Shown here one piece after another: positions 1 through 8,383 of a DNA stretch of 64,000 nt. Source of the stretch: Heliomarina baculiformis (GTDB taxonomy: Bacteria > Pseudomonadota > Alphaproteobacteria > Rhodobacterales > Rhodobacteraceae); assembly GCF_019966545.1 (NCBI RefSeq), contig NZ_JAIMIC010000007.1:1-64000 (forward strand). The letters are read 5' to 3'. Every line of letters starts with the position of its first letter. Within the stretch, counting starts at the first letter, position 1. A model generated the notes under the pieces. The model did no database searches and was not told where the DNA came from. It was given only the letters and a program-made list of their open reading frames with translations. The position numbers and the translations under genes were made by a program.

Positions 1-84
1 CACAAGCTCAAGCTCGAAGACATCAACAAGGGCTTCGACCTCATGCACGAGGGCAAGTCCATCAGGGCCGTGGTGGAATTCTGA
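1..84 (+). CDS. S-(hydroxymethyl)glutathione dehydrogenase (class III alcohol dehydrogenase), C-terminal fragment
   Basis: Only the last 27 codons and the stop lie in the window; the gene starts upstream. The tail ends in EDINKGFDLMHEGKSIRAVV, the typical C-terminus of zinc-dependent class III alcohol dehydrogenases. The enzyme oxidises S-hydroxymethylglutathione, formed from formaldehyde and glutathione, to S-formylglutathione in the cytoplasm. The next enzyme of that pathway, S-formylglutathione hydrolase, is encoded 4 kb downstream on the same strand, which supports the call. Identification rests on a short segment, so another zinc ADH of the same family cannot be excluded. Confidence 0.8.
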   Translation, partial: HKLKLEDINKGFDLMHEGKSIRAVVEF

Positions 85-106
85 TCGCAAGGGTCTGAAG
101 AAAACA

Positions 107-131
107 GGCACCGGCCGCGTGAGCCGGTGCC
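107..131 (+). terminator. GC-rich stem-loop after the formaldehyde dehydrogenase gene
   Basis: Perfect 9-bp inverted repeat (GGCACCGGC at 107-115, GCCGGTGCC at 123-131) with a 7-base loop, 22 bases after the stop codon. It is not followed by a T-run, so it may end transcription weakly or only protect the mRNA 3' end. Confidence 0.55.
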
Positions 132-441
132 TATCACAATAGCGCTCGCCTCCGGGTGCGTACGCGACGCCTTAAATATCTTTTCCCCAGTTAGACAATC
201 CGGGCACTTTATTGTGACCCTGATCGATGGCGCTCTTTTGATGGCCATACGTACTCGGGTGCATTGTCATCAGCGTGTGAAAACCCGCTCGCAACCGTTG
301 TATTTTCGCCCAGACCCGAAGATAGCCGTGGCAAGGCCATCCTTGGAACACGGAGCAATCCGGGCTATGTCAGCGGGGTAACCGGCAAGCCGCGCAAAGG
401 GCGGGCTCAAGTCCCGACCGGACGAGAAGGAAAATACCACC
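132..441. other. Intergenic stretch without a recognised gene
   Basis: About 310 bases between the stem-loop and the NYN-domain gene. The open frames here have no recognisable domains, poor start contexts and overlap each other on both strands. The last 20 bases hold an AAGGA-type ribosome site for the next gene. It probably contains that gene's promoter, but I see no clear -35/-10 pair. Confidence 0.4.
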
Positions 442-1173
442 ATGCCCGACGCCAACCGCAAACTGCTCGCCGTACTGATCGACGCCGACAATATCTCGGC
501 CAAGTTCGCCGAGGCCATGTTCGAAGAGATCGCCTCGCTGGGGGAGGCCAGCATCCGCCGGATATATGGCGATTTCGCCGGGGGCGGGCCGCAGGGCTGG
601 AGCAAGGACAAGTTGGCAACGCTTGCCATCGTGCCGCATCAACAATTCGCCAATACCACCGGCAAGAATGCGAGCGACATCGCGCTGGTGATCGACGCGA
701 TGGATATCCTGCATTCGGGCCGGTTCGACGGGTTCGTCCTGATCTCCTCGGACAGCGATTTCACCCGGCTGGCAAGCCGTATCCGGGAACAGGGGCTGGA
801 TGTCTATGGCATGGGCATGCGAAAAACGCCCGCTGCCTTTGTGAAGGCATGCAAGCGGTTCATTTATGTGGAGAATCTCGTCAACGATCCGATCAAATCC
901 AAACCCCGACCCGAAAAGGCCAATGATGACAGCGAGGCGCCCGCCGAACTGGAAGATCCCTCAAAACTGGTTATCCGGGCGATGGACGCCATAGATCAGG
1001 AAGAAGAGTGGTTTTCCCTTGGCCAGATCGGCCAGTACATCACCGCCTCGAACCCGGATTTCGACACCCGCAGCTACGGCAAGAAAAAGCTGAGCGATCT
1101 GGTGAAGGAAATGAAACGGTTTGAAACCCGTCGCGGCGAAGGCAACCAGCTGGTGGTGCGCCGCATCGACTGA
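442..1173 (+). CDS. NYN-domain protein with C-terminal OST-HTH/LOTUS domain (LabA/DUF88-like)
   Basis: 243 residues. The N-terminal NYN (PIN-like nuclease) domain spans about 8-145 and keeps the acidic pocket: LIDADN (D14, D16), SDI (D79), D85 and SSDSDF (D104, D106). A charged linker (about 150-172) leads to an OST-HTH/LOTUS-type domain at about 173-243, a fold tied to RNA binding. NYN proteins are predicted metal-dependent RNases, and bacterial versions with this architecture are widespread but poorly characterised. The ATG at 442 follows an AAGGA site about 11 bases upstream. It stands alone between the formaldehyde dehydrogenase and a TetR gene. The domain call is firm; the substrate is unknown. 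Confidence 0.85.
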   Translation: MPDANRKLLAVLIDADNISAKFAEAMFEEIASLGEASIRRIYGDFAGGGPQGWSKDKLATLAIVPHQQFANTTGKNASDIALVIDAMDILHSGRFDGFVLISSDSDFTRLASRIREQGLDVYGMGMRKTPAAFVKACKRFIYVENLVNDPIKSKPRPEKANDDSEAPAELEDPSKLVIRAMDAIDQEEEWFSLGQIGQYITASNPDFDTRSYGKKKLSDLVKEMKRFETRRGEGNQLVVRRID

Positions 1174-1244
1174 CCTCGGCTGGTGCATGTTTGTCATAAA
1201 GGAGGTTTACAGGTGCTGTACGGGTTGTGCACAGCGATTTTCGG

Positions 1245-1865
1245 CTATTTCGCCCCGTAGCGCGCCATGAAGGTTTCCACCGCGTTATCGATCACATAAT
1301 CGATTTCGGCTTCGCTAAAAACCTCTTGAATCCCGAAGGCGGCCCGCAGCCAGAGCCGCGTCTTGCACAGCTCCTGAAACTGCTCGGCAGCAAGCTCGAT
1401 GTCCTCGATACGTAATTCGCCGCGCGTCACGGCGTCGCTCAGGTATTCGGCCAGCCGGGCCTTTCCCATCTGCGGCCCGTTGGCATAAAAGGACTGCCCC
1501 AGTTCAGGGAACCTGTCGCGCTCGGCCACGCAGATCCGGAAAATTCGCTGCGCGAAATCCGACAAAAGAAATCGCACGATGTGACCGGCAGCAACGGTCA
1601 GGATCTGACGTGGCGGGGCGCATTCCGAGATCAGCTCGATGGCCCGGTCCGCCATGCGGTCACATTGCGCCCGCACCACCTCGACAAAAAGCAACCGTTT
1701 GTCCGGGAAATAGCTGTAAAGCGTTGCTTTCGAAACCCCCGCCGCCTTGGCGATCTCATCCACACTGGCCCCTTCGAATCCTTCGGCCATAAAGATCTCG
1801 CGCGCGCCCTCAAGGACCTGTTCGAATTTTCGACCGGTGCGAACGATATCGGCGGAATGGGTCAT
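1245..1865 (-). CDS. TetR/AcrR family transcriptional regulator
   Basis: 206 residues. The N-terminal helix-turn-helix lies at about 33-53 (ASVDEIAKAAGVSKATLYSY), the classic TetR recognition signature, followed by an all-helical ligand-binding domain with a TetR_C-like region. It is transcribed divergently from the mbfA-like gene across a 133-base gap. TetR proteins usually repress themselves and a neighbour, so a role at this divergent region is possible. The neighbour, however, also carries an Irr-type site, so the TetR target could equally be its own gene or something distant. The ligand is not predictable. Confidence 0.9.
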   Translation of the reverse strand: MTHSADIVRTGRKFEQVLEGAREIFMAEGFEGASVDEIAKAAGVSKATLYSYFPDKRLLFVEVVRAQCDRMADRAIELISECAPPRQILTVAAGHIVRFLLSDFAQRIFRICVAERDRFPELGQSFYANGPQMGKARLAEYLSDAVTRGELRIEDIELAAEQFQELCKTRLWLRAAFGIQEVFSEAEIDYVIDNAVETFMARYGAK

Positions 1866-1892
1866 GGCGGGCTTTCGGCGTGGGGAATATGC

Positions 1893-1916
1893 AAGTGTAA
1901 ACTGATTGGTTCACTT
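1893..1916. promoter_or_regulatory. Candidate operator in the TetR-mbfA divergent region
   Basis: An imperfect inverted repeat with outer arms AAGTG and CACTT and inner half-sites AAC and GTT, 28 bases upstream of the TetR start. Its length (24 bases) and position suit a TetR autoregulatory site. The symmetry is partial, so this is a tentative call. Confidence 0.35.
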
Positions 1917-1966
1917 CCAACAACTCCTGTCGTTCGCAGCTTGCAATTCCTTTCGAACAAGCCATA

Positions 1967-1982
1967 TTTAGAACCATTCTAA
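1967..1982. promoter_or_regulatory. Irr-type iron control element (ICE box) upstream of mbfA
   Basis: TTTAGAACCATTCTAA: the arms TTAGAA (1968-1973) and TTCTAA (1977-1982) are perfect inverted repeats separated by CCA, ending 16 bases before the mbfA start codon. In rhizobia and relatives the heme-dependent regulator Irr binds ICE sequences of this form, and mbfA is an established Irr-repressed gene. Sequence and gene identity support each other; binding itself is inferred. Confidence 0.75.
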
Positions 1983-1998
1983 TTCACTGGGTAACAAG

Positions 1999-2973
1999 AT
2001 GCGATTCCTTACGCAACGCAAGAGATTCAAGGACTTGACCGAACAGGAAATCATCGCGCTTGCGATTTCCTCGGAAGAAGACGACGCCCGCATCTATCGT
2101 GGCTACGCCGAGTCGCTGCGCGCCGATTATCCGGCGAGCGCGGCTGTTTTTGACGGCATGGCCGCTGAAGAAGACAATCATCGCGCCCGCCTGCTGGACC
2201 TGCACCAGAGCCGTTTCGGACCGACCGTGCCCCTGATCCGCCGTGAACACGTGGCCGGGTACTACAACCGGCGACCGGTCTGGCTAGTCGAGAACCTCGG
2301 GATCGACCGTATCCGTGCCGAGGCCGATGCCATGGAACACGAAGCCGAGCAGTTCTACCTCAATGCCATGCGCCACGTGAGCGACGCCAGCACCCGCAAG
2401 CTGCTGGGCGATCTCGCCGCCGCCGAAGCCGGCCACCAGACCATCGCCGCCGATCTAGCCGAGGAGCACCTCAACGGCGACGCGCGGTCCGAGGAAGATG
2501 CCACCGCCCACCGACAGTTCCTGTTGACCTGGGTTCAGCCGGGTCTCGCCGGGCTGATGGACGGTTCGGTGTCGACCCTCGCCCCCATCTTTGCCACCGC
2601 CTTTGCCACCCAGGATCCCTGGACCACTTTCCTCGTCGGCGTGGCAGCGTCGGTTGGGGCAGGCATTTCCATGGGTTTCACAGAAGCAGCCTCGGACGAT
2701 GGCGAACTGTCCGGGCGGGGCTCTCCAATGAAACGCGGCATTGCCTCGGGTATAATGACGACGGTCGGCGGGCTCGGCCATGCCCTGCCCTATTTGATCC
2801 CGCATTTCTGGACGGCCACCCTGATCGCATTTGCCGTGGTCTTTGTCGAACTCTGGGCCATCGCCTGGATCCAGAACCGATACATGGAAACGCCTTTCTT
2901 CCGGGCGGCCTTTCAGGTGGTGCTTGGCGGGGCTCTGGTGCTGGCTGCCGGCATCCTGATCGGCAGCGGGTAG
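1999..2973 (+). CDS. mbfA: Membrane-bound ferritin-like iron exporter, erythrin-VIT1 fusion (MbfA)
   Basis: 324 residues in two parts. Residues 10-165 form a rubrerythrin/ferritin-like four-helix domain with candidate di-iron ligands E26/E27, E57/E58, H61, E113/E115, E143 and H146. Residues 175-324 are a VIT1/CCC1-like membrane domain with about five transmembrane segments. MbfA of Agrobacterium and Bradyrhizobium exports iron from the cytoplasm and protects against iron and peroxide stress. The length matches that family. The ATG at 1999 has only a weak ribosome site. The Irr-type box just upstream predicts repression when iron is low. Confidence 0.88.
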   Translation: MRFLTQRKRFKDLTEQEIIALAISSEEDDARIYRGYAESLRADYPASAAVFDGMAAEEDNHRARLLDLHQSRFGPTVPLIRREHVAGYYNRRPVWLVENLGIDRIRAEADAMEHEAEQFYLNAMRHVSDASTRKLLGDLAAAEAGHQTIAADLAEEHLNGDARSEEDATAHRQFLLTWVQPGLAGLMDGSVSTLAPIFATAFATQDPWTTFLVGVAASVGAGISMGFTEAASDDGELSGRGSPMKRGIASGIMTTVGGLGHALPYLIPHFWTATLIAFAVVFVELWAIAWIQNRYMETPFFRAAFQVVLGGALVLAAGILIGSG

Positions 2974-3055
2974 AATTCGCCTCCCGCGCCAGCCTCAGTC
3001 GTCGCGCCACGCATGACCGCTTGCAGCACGCGAGCCATGCCGATAAGCCGTCTTC

Positions 3056-3982
3056 ATGGTTGAAATATTCCTGCGTACCCTGCCGTTCTTCGCAATCATC
3101 GGCCTTGGCTTCTGGGCGGCCCGCATCCAATTTTTCAGCGCCGAAGCGACCGCCTACATAACCCGTTTCGTCTTTTACTTCGCACTCTCTGCGATGCTCT
3201 TCCGTTTTGCCGCAAATCTCGATTTCGCCGAGGTCTTCGACGGCCGCCTGATCGCGGGCTATCTTTTCGGCTGCGCGGTGGTTTACGCCATCGCGACCAC
3301 CGTAGCCCTGGTGCGAAGGGTCGACGTCCAGACCGCCGCGATCGAGGCGCAATGCGCCGTGATCGGCAACACGGGCTTTCTGGGCCTGCCCATGTTCGTG
3401 ATGCTCTTCGGCGAGGAAGCCATCGGCCCATTGGTGCTGGTTCTCGCGACCGACCTGATCGTCTTTTCCAGCCTGATCGTCATCATCATCCACAGCGCCC
3501 GCGATCGCCGGATGAGCCCGGCCATCCTCAAGACGATTGGCATGGGACTGCTGCGCAACCCGATGATCCTGTCGATCTCGGCAGGTCTGATCTGGTCCGC
3601 GCTCAAGATGCCGATCCCGCTGCCTTTCAACGATTTTCTGAATATCCTCGGCGGCGCCGCGACTCCCGGCGCGCTCTTCGCCATCGGAGCCTCGCTGGCC
3701 GGAAAATCAGCCGAGCGTATCCGGATCGCCGCATGGCTCACTTGCTGTAAGCTTGTGCTGCACCCGCTCTTCGTCGGCATCGGCGTCCTGCTGCTGTTTC
3801 CCATCGACAGGTTCTCGGCAACGACGGTCATCTCGGCTGCAGCCCTGCCGGTCGCCGGCAATGTCTTCATGCTCGCCCAGCACTATGGAATCGCCCCGCA
3901 TAGGGTCTCTGCTGCAATCCTGTTCTCCACGGCCCTCAGCATCCTCAGTGTGCCGCTGGTCATTTCGTGGGTACAAGGCTGA
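3056..3982 (+). CDS. AEC family transporter (auxin efflux carrier superfamily)
   Basis: 308 residues and strongly hydrophobic, with about ten predicted membrane segments arranged as two halves, as in AEC-family permeases. It matches the family in length and in the conserved central segment around GNTGFLGLPMF (about 101-111), where N and G-rich turns sit in the membrane. Bacterial AEC members carry out proton-linked export or uptake of small organic acids such as malate or malonate; the substrate here cannot be read from sequence. It follows mbfA by 82 bases and may or may not be cotranscribed. Confidence 0.82.
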   Translation: MVEIFLRTLPFFAIIGLGFWAARIQFFSAEATAYITRFVFYFALSAMLFRFAANLDFAEVFDGRLIAGYLFGCAVVYAIATTVALVRRVDVQTAAIEAQCAVIGNTGFLGLPMFVMLFGEEAIGPLVLVLATDLIVFSSLIVIIIHSARDRRMSPAILKTIGMGLLRNPMILSISAGLIWSALKMPIPLPFNDFLNILGGAATPGALFAIGASLAGKSAERIRIAAWLTCCKLVLHPLFVGIGVLLLFPIDRFSATTVISAAALPVAGNVFMLAQHYGIAPHRVSAAILFSTALSILSVPLVISWVQG

Positions 3983-4020
3983 TCTTCTTTGGGTCTTAAA
4001 ATATCCCCGCCGGAGGCTCC
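3983..4020 (-). repeat. Interspersed intergenic element, copy 1
   Basis: Read on the minus strand, this stretch contains GCCTCCGGCGG followed by a purine-rich triplet, TATTTT and a later AAGAAG. A near-identical arrangement lies at 29616-29649 on the plus strand. Both copies are in intergenic DNA next to gene ends. It looks like a short dispersed repeat with a small GC hairpin (CCTCCGGCGG), not a coding sequence. Confidence 0.5.
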
Positions 4021-4083
4021 CGCCCTTTACCCCCGCGCCAAGGACAGCTAGCGATGCGGTGACGTCCAATCAGGAGAAGACAA

Positions 4084-4914
4084 ATGGAAACAGTTTCGGA
4101 AAATACCTGTTTCGGAGGCGTTCAGGGCGTCTACACCCATCGCTCGACCAGTTGCGCCTGCGACATGACCTTCGGCCTCTTCCTCCCCGAAGAAGCGCGG
4201 GACGGCCCCGTGCCGCTGCTCTGGTACCTCTCCGGGCTGACATGCACCCATGAAAACGCCATGACCAAGGCCGGTGCCCAGGCTTGGGCGGCGGAACAGG
4301 GTATCGGTCTGGTCTTTCCCGACACCTCGCCAAGGGGCGACGACGTGGCAGATGACGACGCCTATGATCTGGGCAAGGGCGCCGGTTTCTACGTGAACGC
4401 CACGCGTGACCCCTGGGCCCCGCATTACCGGATGTGGGATTACGTGGCAGAAGAACTGCCGACCCTGCTCGAGCGGAACTTTTCCATCGACCCCGAGCGT
4501 CAGTCTATCACTGGCCATTCCATGGGCGGGCACGGGGCGTTGACCCTCGCGATGACCTATCCGGATCGCTACAAATCCGTCTCCGCCTTTGCGCCAATCT
4601 CGAACCCCACGGGCGCCGACTGGGGACGCAAGCAACTCTCGGCCTACCTGGGGGACGACGCCACCACATGGGAAGCGCATGACGCCTCTTTGCTGATGGC
4701 GGAAAAAGGCTTTGATGGCCCGGTCCTCATCGATCAGGGCGCGAATGACCAGTTCATCGACCTGCTGCGTCCCGAAACCCTTGCCGCTGCCGCAGCCAAG
4801 CGACGCCAGCAGATCATCATGCGCCTGCAGCCGGGGTATGATCACAGCTACTTTTTCGTGTCCACCTTCATGGAAGACCACGTGACCTTTCACGCCAACG
4901 CGCTCTGGGCCTGA
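4084..4914 (+). CDS. fghA: S-formylglutathione hydrolase
   Basis: 276 residues, the normal length for this esterase-D family. It hydrolyses S-formylglutathione to formate and glutathione, the second step of glutathione-dependent formaldehyde oxidation. The alpha/beta-hydrolase triad is visible: S146 in GHSMGGHG, D222 in GANDQF and H254 in GYDHSYFF. The [11 protein letters not shown] stretch (50-60) near the N-terminus is also family-typical. The start is supported by an AGGAGA site 10 bases upstream. It belongs with the dehydrogenase whose end opens the window, although four unrelated genes lie between them. Confidence 0.96.
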   Translation: METVSENTCFGGVQGVYTHRSTSCACDMTFGLFLPEEARDGPVPLLWYLSGLTCTHENAMTKAGAQAWAAEQGIGLVFPDTSPRGDDVADDDAYDLGKGAGFYVNATRDPWAPHYRMWDYVAEELPTLLERNFSIDPERQSITGHSMGGHGALTLAMTYPDRYKSVSAFAPISNPTGADWGRKQLSAYLGDDATTWEAHDASLLMAEKGFDGPVLIDQGANDQFIDLLRPETLAAAAAKRRQQIIMRLQPGYDHSYFFVSTFMEDHVTFHANALWA

Positions 4915-4919
4915 GCCCG

Positions 4920-5375
4920 ATGAGCGCGATCTACATCGACGCGGATGCCTGCCCGGTCAAGGCAGAGGCGGAACGTGTAGCGACGCGCCATCGGCTGAAA
5001 ATGTTCGTGGTTTCCAACGGCGGTCTGCGCCCCTCGCAGAATCCGCTGGTGGAAAACGTGATCGTCGCCAGCGGTGCGGACGAGGCCGACATGTGGATCG
5101 CGGAGCGCTGCGGTAAGGGCGACGTGGTCGTGACCGGAGATATCCCGCTGGCAGCCAAATGCGTCGCAGCGGGCGCCCGGGTGCTGCGCCATAATGGTGA
5201 AGCCTTCACCGAGGCGAATATCGGCCAGCAACTGGCGATGCGCGATCTGATGGCGGATATGCGTGCCGCGAACCCGCTGGGCGCGGGCGGCAGCGGGAAA
5301 GGCTTTACAAAGGCCGACCGCTCCCGTTTTCTGGATGCGCTCGAACGCGAAGTCCGGGCCGCCGGCCGTCCCTGA
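4920..5375 (+). CDS. YaiI/YqxD family (DUF188) protein
   Basis: 151 residues. The N-terminus has the family hallmark [11 protein letters not shown] (4-14), and further motifs include VVTGDIPLA (about 70-78) and a C-terminal [14 protein letters not shown]188 proteins have a PIN-like fold with conserved aspartates (here D8, D10 and D74) and are suspected nucleases; no biochemical role is established. It begins 5 bases after fghA stops, so it is almost certainly cotranscribed with it. Confidence 0.92.
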   Translation: MSAIYIDADACPVKAEAERVATRHRLKMFVVSNGGLRPSQNPLVENVIVASGADEADMWIAERCGKGDVVVTGDIPLAAKCVAAGARVLRHNGEAFTEANIGQQLAMRDLMADMRAANPLGAGGSGKGFTKADRSRFLDALEREVRAAGRP

Positions 5376-5402
5376 CGCGGCCAATTTTTTGAAAAAATGT
5401 CG

Positions 5403-5421
5403 AAAATCTTCAAGATTTTTT
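5403..5421 (+). terminator. Possible weak terminator hairpin between DUF188 and HAD genes
   Basis: AAAATCTT (5403-5410) and AAGATTTT (5412-5419) are exact inverted repeats around a single C, with extra T residues following. The stem is AT-rich, so it would be weak. It sits just upstream of the ribosome site of the HAD gene and could also affect its translation. Confidence 0.3.
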
Positions 5422-5444
5422 GGCGCCTTAGGGAGTCGGCAGGA

Positions 5445-6065
5445 ATGAAACCAGAGGCCGTGATATTCGATATCGGCAACGTTCTGATCGAATGGCAACC
5501 GGAGCGCTTCTACGACAGCGAAATCGGTGAGGAACGGCGACGCGCCCTGTTCGGCTCCGTCGATCTGCATGAAATGAACAACGACGTGGATCGCGGCCAC
5601 CATTTTACCGAAACCGTCTATGCAACCGCAGAGGCGAACCCCGACTGGCGCGCGGAGATCCGCATGTGGCACGATCGCTGGATCGAGATGGCAGCACCGG
5701 TGATCGATCATTCCGTCCGCCTGATGCAAGCCCTGCGTGGCAAGGGTATTCCTGTATTCTCGCTCACGAATTTCGGCATCCAGAGCTTTGACCTTGCCGC
5801 GTCGCATTACCCCTTCCTGCTGGAATTCGACCGCCCCTACATTTCCGGACATATGAAGACGGTGAAACCCGAACCGCAAATCTACGCGATGGTGGAACAG
5901 GATTGCGGCGTCGCCCCCGAAGCGCTGCTGTTCACCGACGACCGCGAAGACAATATCCGGGTCGCCAATTCGCGCGGCTGGCAGACTCACCTTTTCACCG
6001 GTCCCGAGGGCTGGGCGGACAAGCTCGTCGAAACCGGACTGCTGAGCCGGGAGGAAGCCGCATGA
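5445..6065 (+). CDS. HAD-superfamily hydrolase (subfamily IA, YihX-like phosphatase)
   Basis: 206 residues from the ATG at 5445, preceded by GGGAG. A longer frame starts at 5397, but its extra 16 residues have no ribosome site and run through a hairpin. Motif I is IFDIGNVL (7-14, nucleophile D9); the Asp two residues later is replaced by Gly, as in YihX-type glucose-1-phosphatases. Motif II is SLTN, motif III a Lys in VKPEPQIY, and motif IV is FTDDREDN. It overlaps the next gene by four bases (ATGA). A small phosphatase or haloacid-dehalogenase role is likely; the substrate is unknown. Confidence 0.85.
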   Translation: MKPEAVIFDIGNVLIEWQPERFYDSEIGEERRRALFGSVDLHEMNNDVDRGHHFTETVYATAEANPDWRAEIRMWHDRWIEMAAPVIDHSVRLMQALRGKGIPVFSLTNFGIQSFDLAASHYPFLLEFDRPYISGHMKTVKPEPQIYAMVEQDCGVAPEALLFTDDREDNIRVANSRGWQTHLFTGPEGWADKLVETGLLSREEAA

Positions 6066-6982
6066 ACACGCCATTCATCACCTTCGATCAGGGCGAGGCA
6101 TTGCTTGACTGGGTTTCTTTCACGCAGGCACTCAAGGAAGGACACAAGCTGCCCAAGGCCGAGATCGGCGATACCTTCCTCTACCGTGGCAAGGATACGC
6201 TCTTATCGCGCGCCGCGTGGATCGACGGCCTCGGCATCGCGGTCAAATCGGCGACCGTGTTCCCGGACAATCCCGATCAGGGCAAACCGGTCGTCAATGG
6301 CGGCGTCAGCCTCTATGCCGATGGCGATGGGACGCTTGACGCGATTGTCGATTTTCACCTTGTGACCAAGTGGAAAACCGCCGGGGACAGCCTGCTTGGC
6401 GCGATGAAACTTGCCCGCGCCGACAGCAGGAACATTCTGATCGTTGGCGCTGGCACCGTCGGGCGGTCGCTCTGCGAGGCTTTTGGCGCTGGATTCCCCA
6501 ATGCAAAGCAAGTGCTCTGGAACCGGACCACGAGCAAGGCCGAAGAACTGGCCCGCAATCTTGACGGGGTCGACGTGGCCGAGGACCTGCCGTCTGCCGT
6601 GGAGACTGCCGATATCATCGTCACCGCCACGATGGCCACCAGCCCGGTGATCCGGGGCGAATGGCTGCGTCCCGGCCAGCATCTCAACCTGATAGGCGCC
6701 TACCGCCCGGATATGCGCGAGACCGACGACGCGGCGCTGCAACGCGCCCGGATCTACGCCGACAGCTTCGACACCACGCTGGACCATATCGGCGAATTCA
6801 AGATCCCGCTGGCAGAGGGAGCACTGAAGCGCGAACAGGTTCTGGCCGATTTCTACAGCATCGACCGGTTCGAACGGGGCACTGACAAAGACATCACCCT
6901 GTTCAAGAACGGCGGCGGTGCGCATCTGGACCTGATGACCAGCCGCCACATCCTTGACCGCTGGATCGCGTCGCAGGCCTGA
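6062..6982 (+). CDS. Ornithine cyclodeaminase / mu-crystallin family protein
   Basis: 306 residues. The Rossmann dinucleotide site is ILIVGAGTVGRSL in the middle of the protein, and the substrate-side lysine lies in LGIAVKSATVFP near residue 58. Family members include ornithine cyclodeaminase, alanine and ketimine reductases. The remaining active-site residues are not distinctive enough for me to choose between them, so ornithine is not assured as the substrate. The start overlaps the HAD stop by ATGA, giving a translationally coupled pair. The next gene is convergent. Confidence 0.85.
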   Translation: MNTPFITFDQGEALLDWVSFTQALKEGHKLPKAEIGDTFLYRGKDTLLSRAAWIDGLGIAVKSATVFPDNPDQGKPVVNGGVSLYADGDGTLDAIVDFHLVTKWKTAGDSLLGAMKLARADSRNILIVGAGTVGRSLCEAFGAGFPNAKQVLWNRTTSKAEELARNLDGVDVAEDLPSAVETADIIVTATMATSPVIRGEWLRPGQHLNLIGAYRPDMRETDDAALQRARIYADSFDTTLDHIGEFKIPLAEGALKREQVLADFYSIDRFERGTDKDITLFKNGGGAHLDLMTSRHILDRWIASQA

Positions 6983-8224
6983 TCAGGCTGTCAGCGGCCG
7001 GGCCAGCGGCTTTTCCCGCACCGGGAGGTGGATGATCGCGCTGAACGCCCCGATGCCGACACCGATCCACCAGACAAGCGTGTAATCGCCGTAGACGTCG
7101 TAAAGCCGCCCGCCAAGCCAGACACCGAGAAAACTGCCAAGCTGGTGGCTTAGAAAGACGAACCCGTAAAGCGTGCCCATGTAGCGTAGACCGTAGATAT
7201 GCGCGACCAGACCCGAGGTCAGCGGCACAGTGGCCAGCCAGAGCGAGCCCATGACGATTGAAAACAGGATGACGGTTATGGGTGTGATCGGCATGATGAT
7301 GAACAGCCCTGCCGCGATGGTCCGCCCCGTATAGATCGCCGCCAGCAGGTATTTCTTAGAATACCGCTGCCCAAGCCAACCGGCAAGCAGCGTCCCGGCC
7401 ACATTGGCCGCCCCGATCAGCGACAGCGACACCGCGCCCAGCGCCGAGGTCGTGGTGACCCCGACCGAATGGAGCACCCCGCCCGGCAGGATCGGCCCGC
7501 ACAGCTCGGTCACGAAGGCCGGGAAATGGGCGGTGACAAAGCCAAGCTGGTAGCCGCAGGAAAAGAAACCCATAAAGATCATCGCGAAAGACGGGTCGCG
7601 AAAGGCGCGCAGGACCACCGTGCCCATGCTCTCTTCCAGCTCGGCCTTTCCGGCGCTGACCGGTGCCCGCATGAAGGGCAAAAGCAGGATCGATGCGACC
7701 ATGACCGCGGCAAAGACGAGGAAGGTGCTTTGCCAGGTCAGGAACCCGAGCATCCATTCCGCCACCGGTGCGCCGACGATCTGGCCACCGCTGCCCGCCG
7801 CCGACACAATGGCCAGCGACATGGATCGATTCTCATCCGAGGCGGCGCGCCCAACGACCGCAAGGATCACGCCGAACCCGGTACCCGCAATGCCGAACCC
7901 GACCAGCCATGCATAAAGCTGATGCTCGATCGGCGAGGTCGATCCCGCCGACAGAACCATACCCGCCGCATAGATCAGCGCGCCGATCAGGATCGCCTTG
8001 CGGTCCCCGATCTTTTCCGCGATGGCGCCAAAAATCGGCTGTCCGATGCCCCAGGCGAGGTTCTGGATCGCGATTGCCAGCGAAAATTCGGTCCGCAGCC
8101 AGCCGAATTCCTCGGCAATCGGAATCTGGAACACGCCGAAAGAGGATCTGACCGCAAAGCTGAGCAGGATGATCAGGCAGCCGGTGATGAGGACCGGCGT
8201 AAGAAGAGGGGCGGATCTGGGCAT
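6983..8224 (-). CDS. Major facilitator superfamily transporter
   Basis: 413 residues from the chosen ATG at 8224, where the first membrane helix (PVLITGCLIILLSFAV) follows closely. The open frame extends to 8308, but the extra 28 residues look non-coding. Twelve transmembrane segments can be traced, with an MFS-like loop (AEKIGDRKAI) between TM2 and TM3. The closest family feel is to oxalate/formate- or monocarboxylate-type MFS carriers, but this is only an impression. It converges on the cyclodeaminase with no gap. Confidence 0.85.
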   Translation of the reverse strand: MPRSAPLLTPVLITGCLIILLSFAVRSSFGVFQIPIAEEFGWLRTEFSLAIAIQNLAWGIGQPIFGAIAEKIGDRKAILIGALIYAAGMVLSAGSTSPIEHQLYAWLVGFGIAGTGFGVILAVVGRAASDENRSMSLAIVSAAGSGGQIVGAPVAEWMLGFLTWQSTFLVFAAVMVASILLLPFMRAPVSAGKAELEESMGTVVLRAFRDPSFAMIFMGFFSCGYQLGFVTAHFPAFVTELCGPILPGGVLHSVGVTTTSALGAVSLSLIGAANVAGTLLAGWLGQRYSKKYLLAAIYTGRTIAAGLFIIMPITPITVILFSIVMGSLWLATVPLTSGLVAHIYGLRYMGTLYGFVFLSHQLGSFLGVWLGGRLYDVYGDYTLVWWIGVGIGAFSAIIHLPVREKPLARPLTA

Positions 8225-8383
8225 GGCGGGTTCTTTCTGCCGGACAAGCCCCGTTTTTAGCCATGACGCGCGGAACATCAAATCAGAAATTGTTGCATTG
8301 TTCATCACCGTGACGGATCGATCGGTAAGTCGCAGGCCCGCTTGACTCTTTCCAAGCGCATGCGCGCCCTATAAACGCGGGGC

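Noticed and set aside
8342-8375. A clear sigma-70 promoter before zapE
   Set aside because: TTGACT and TATAAA are 22 bases apart, too far for a standard promoter, so they were not listed as a feature.
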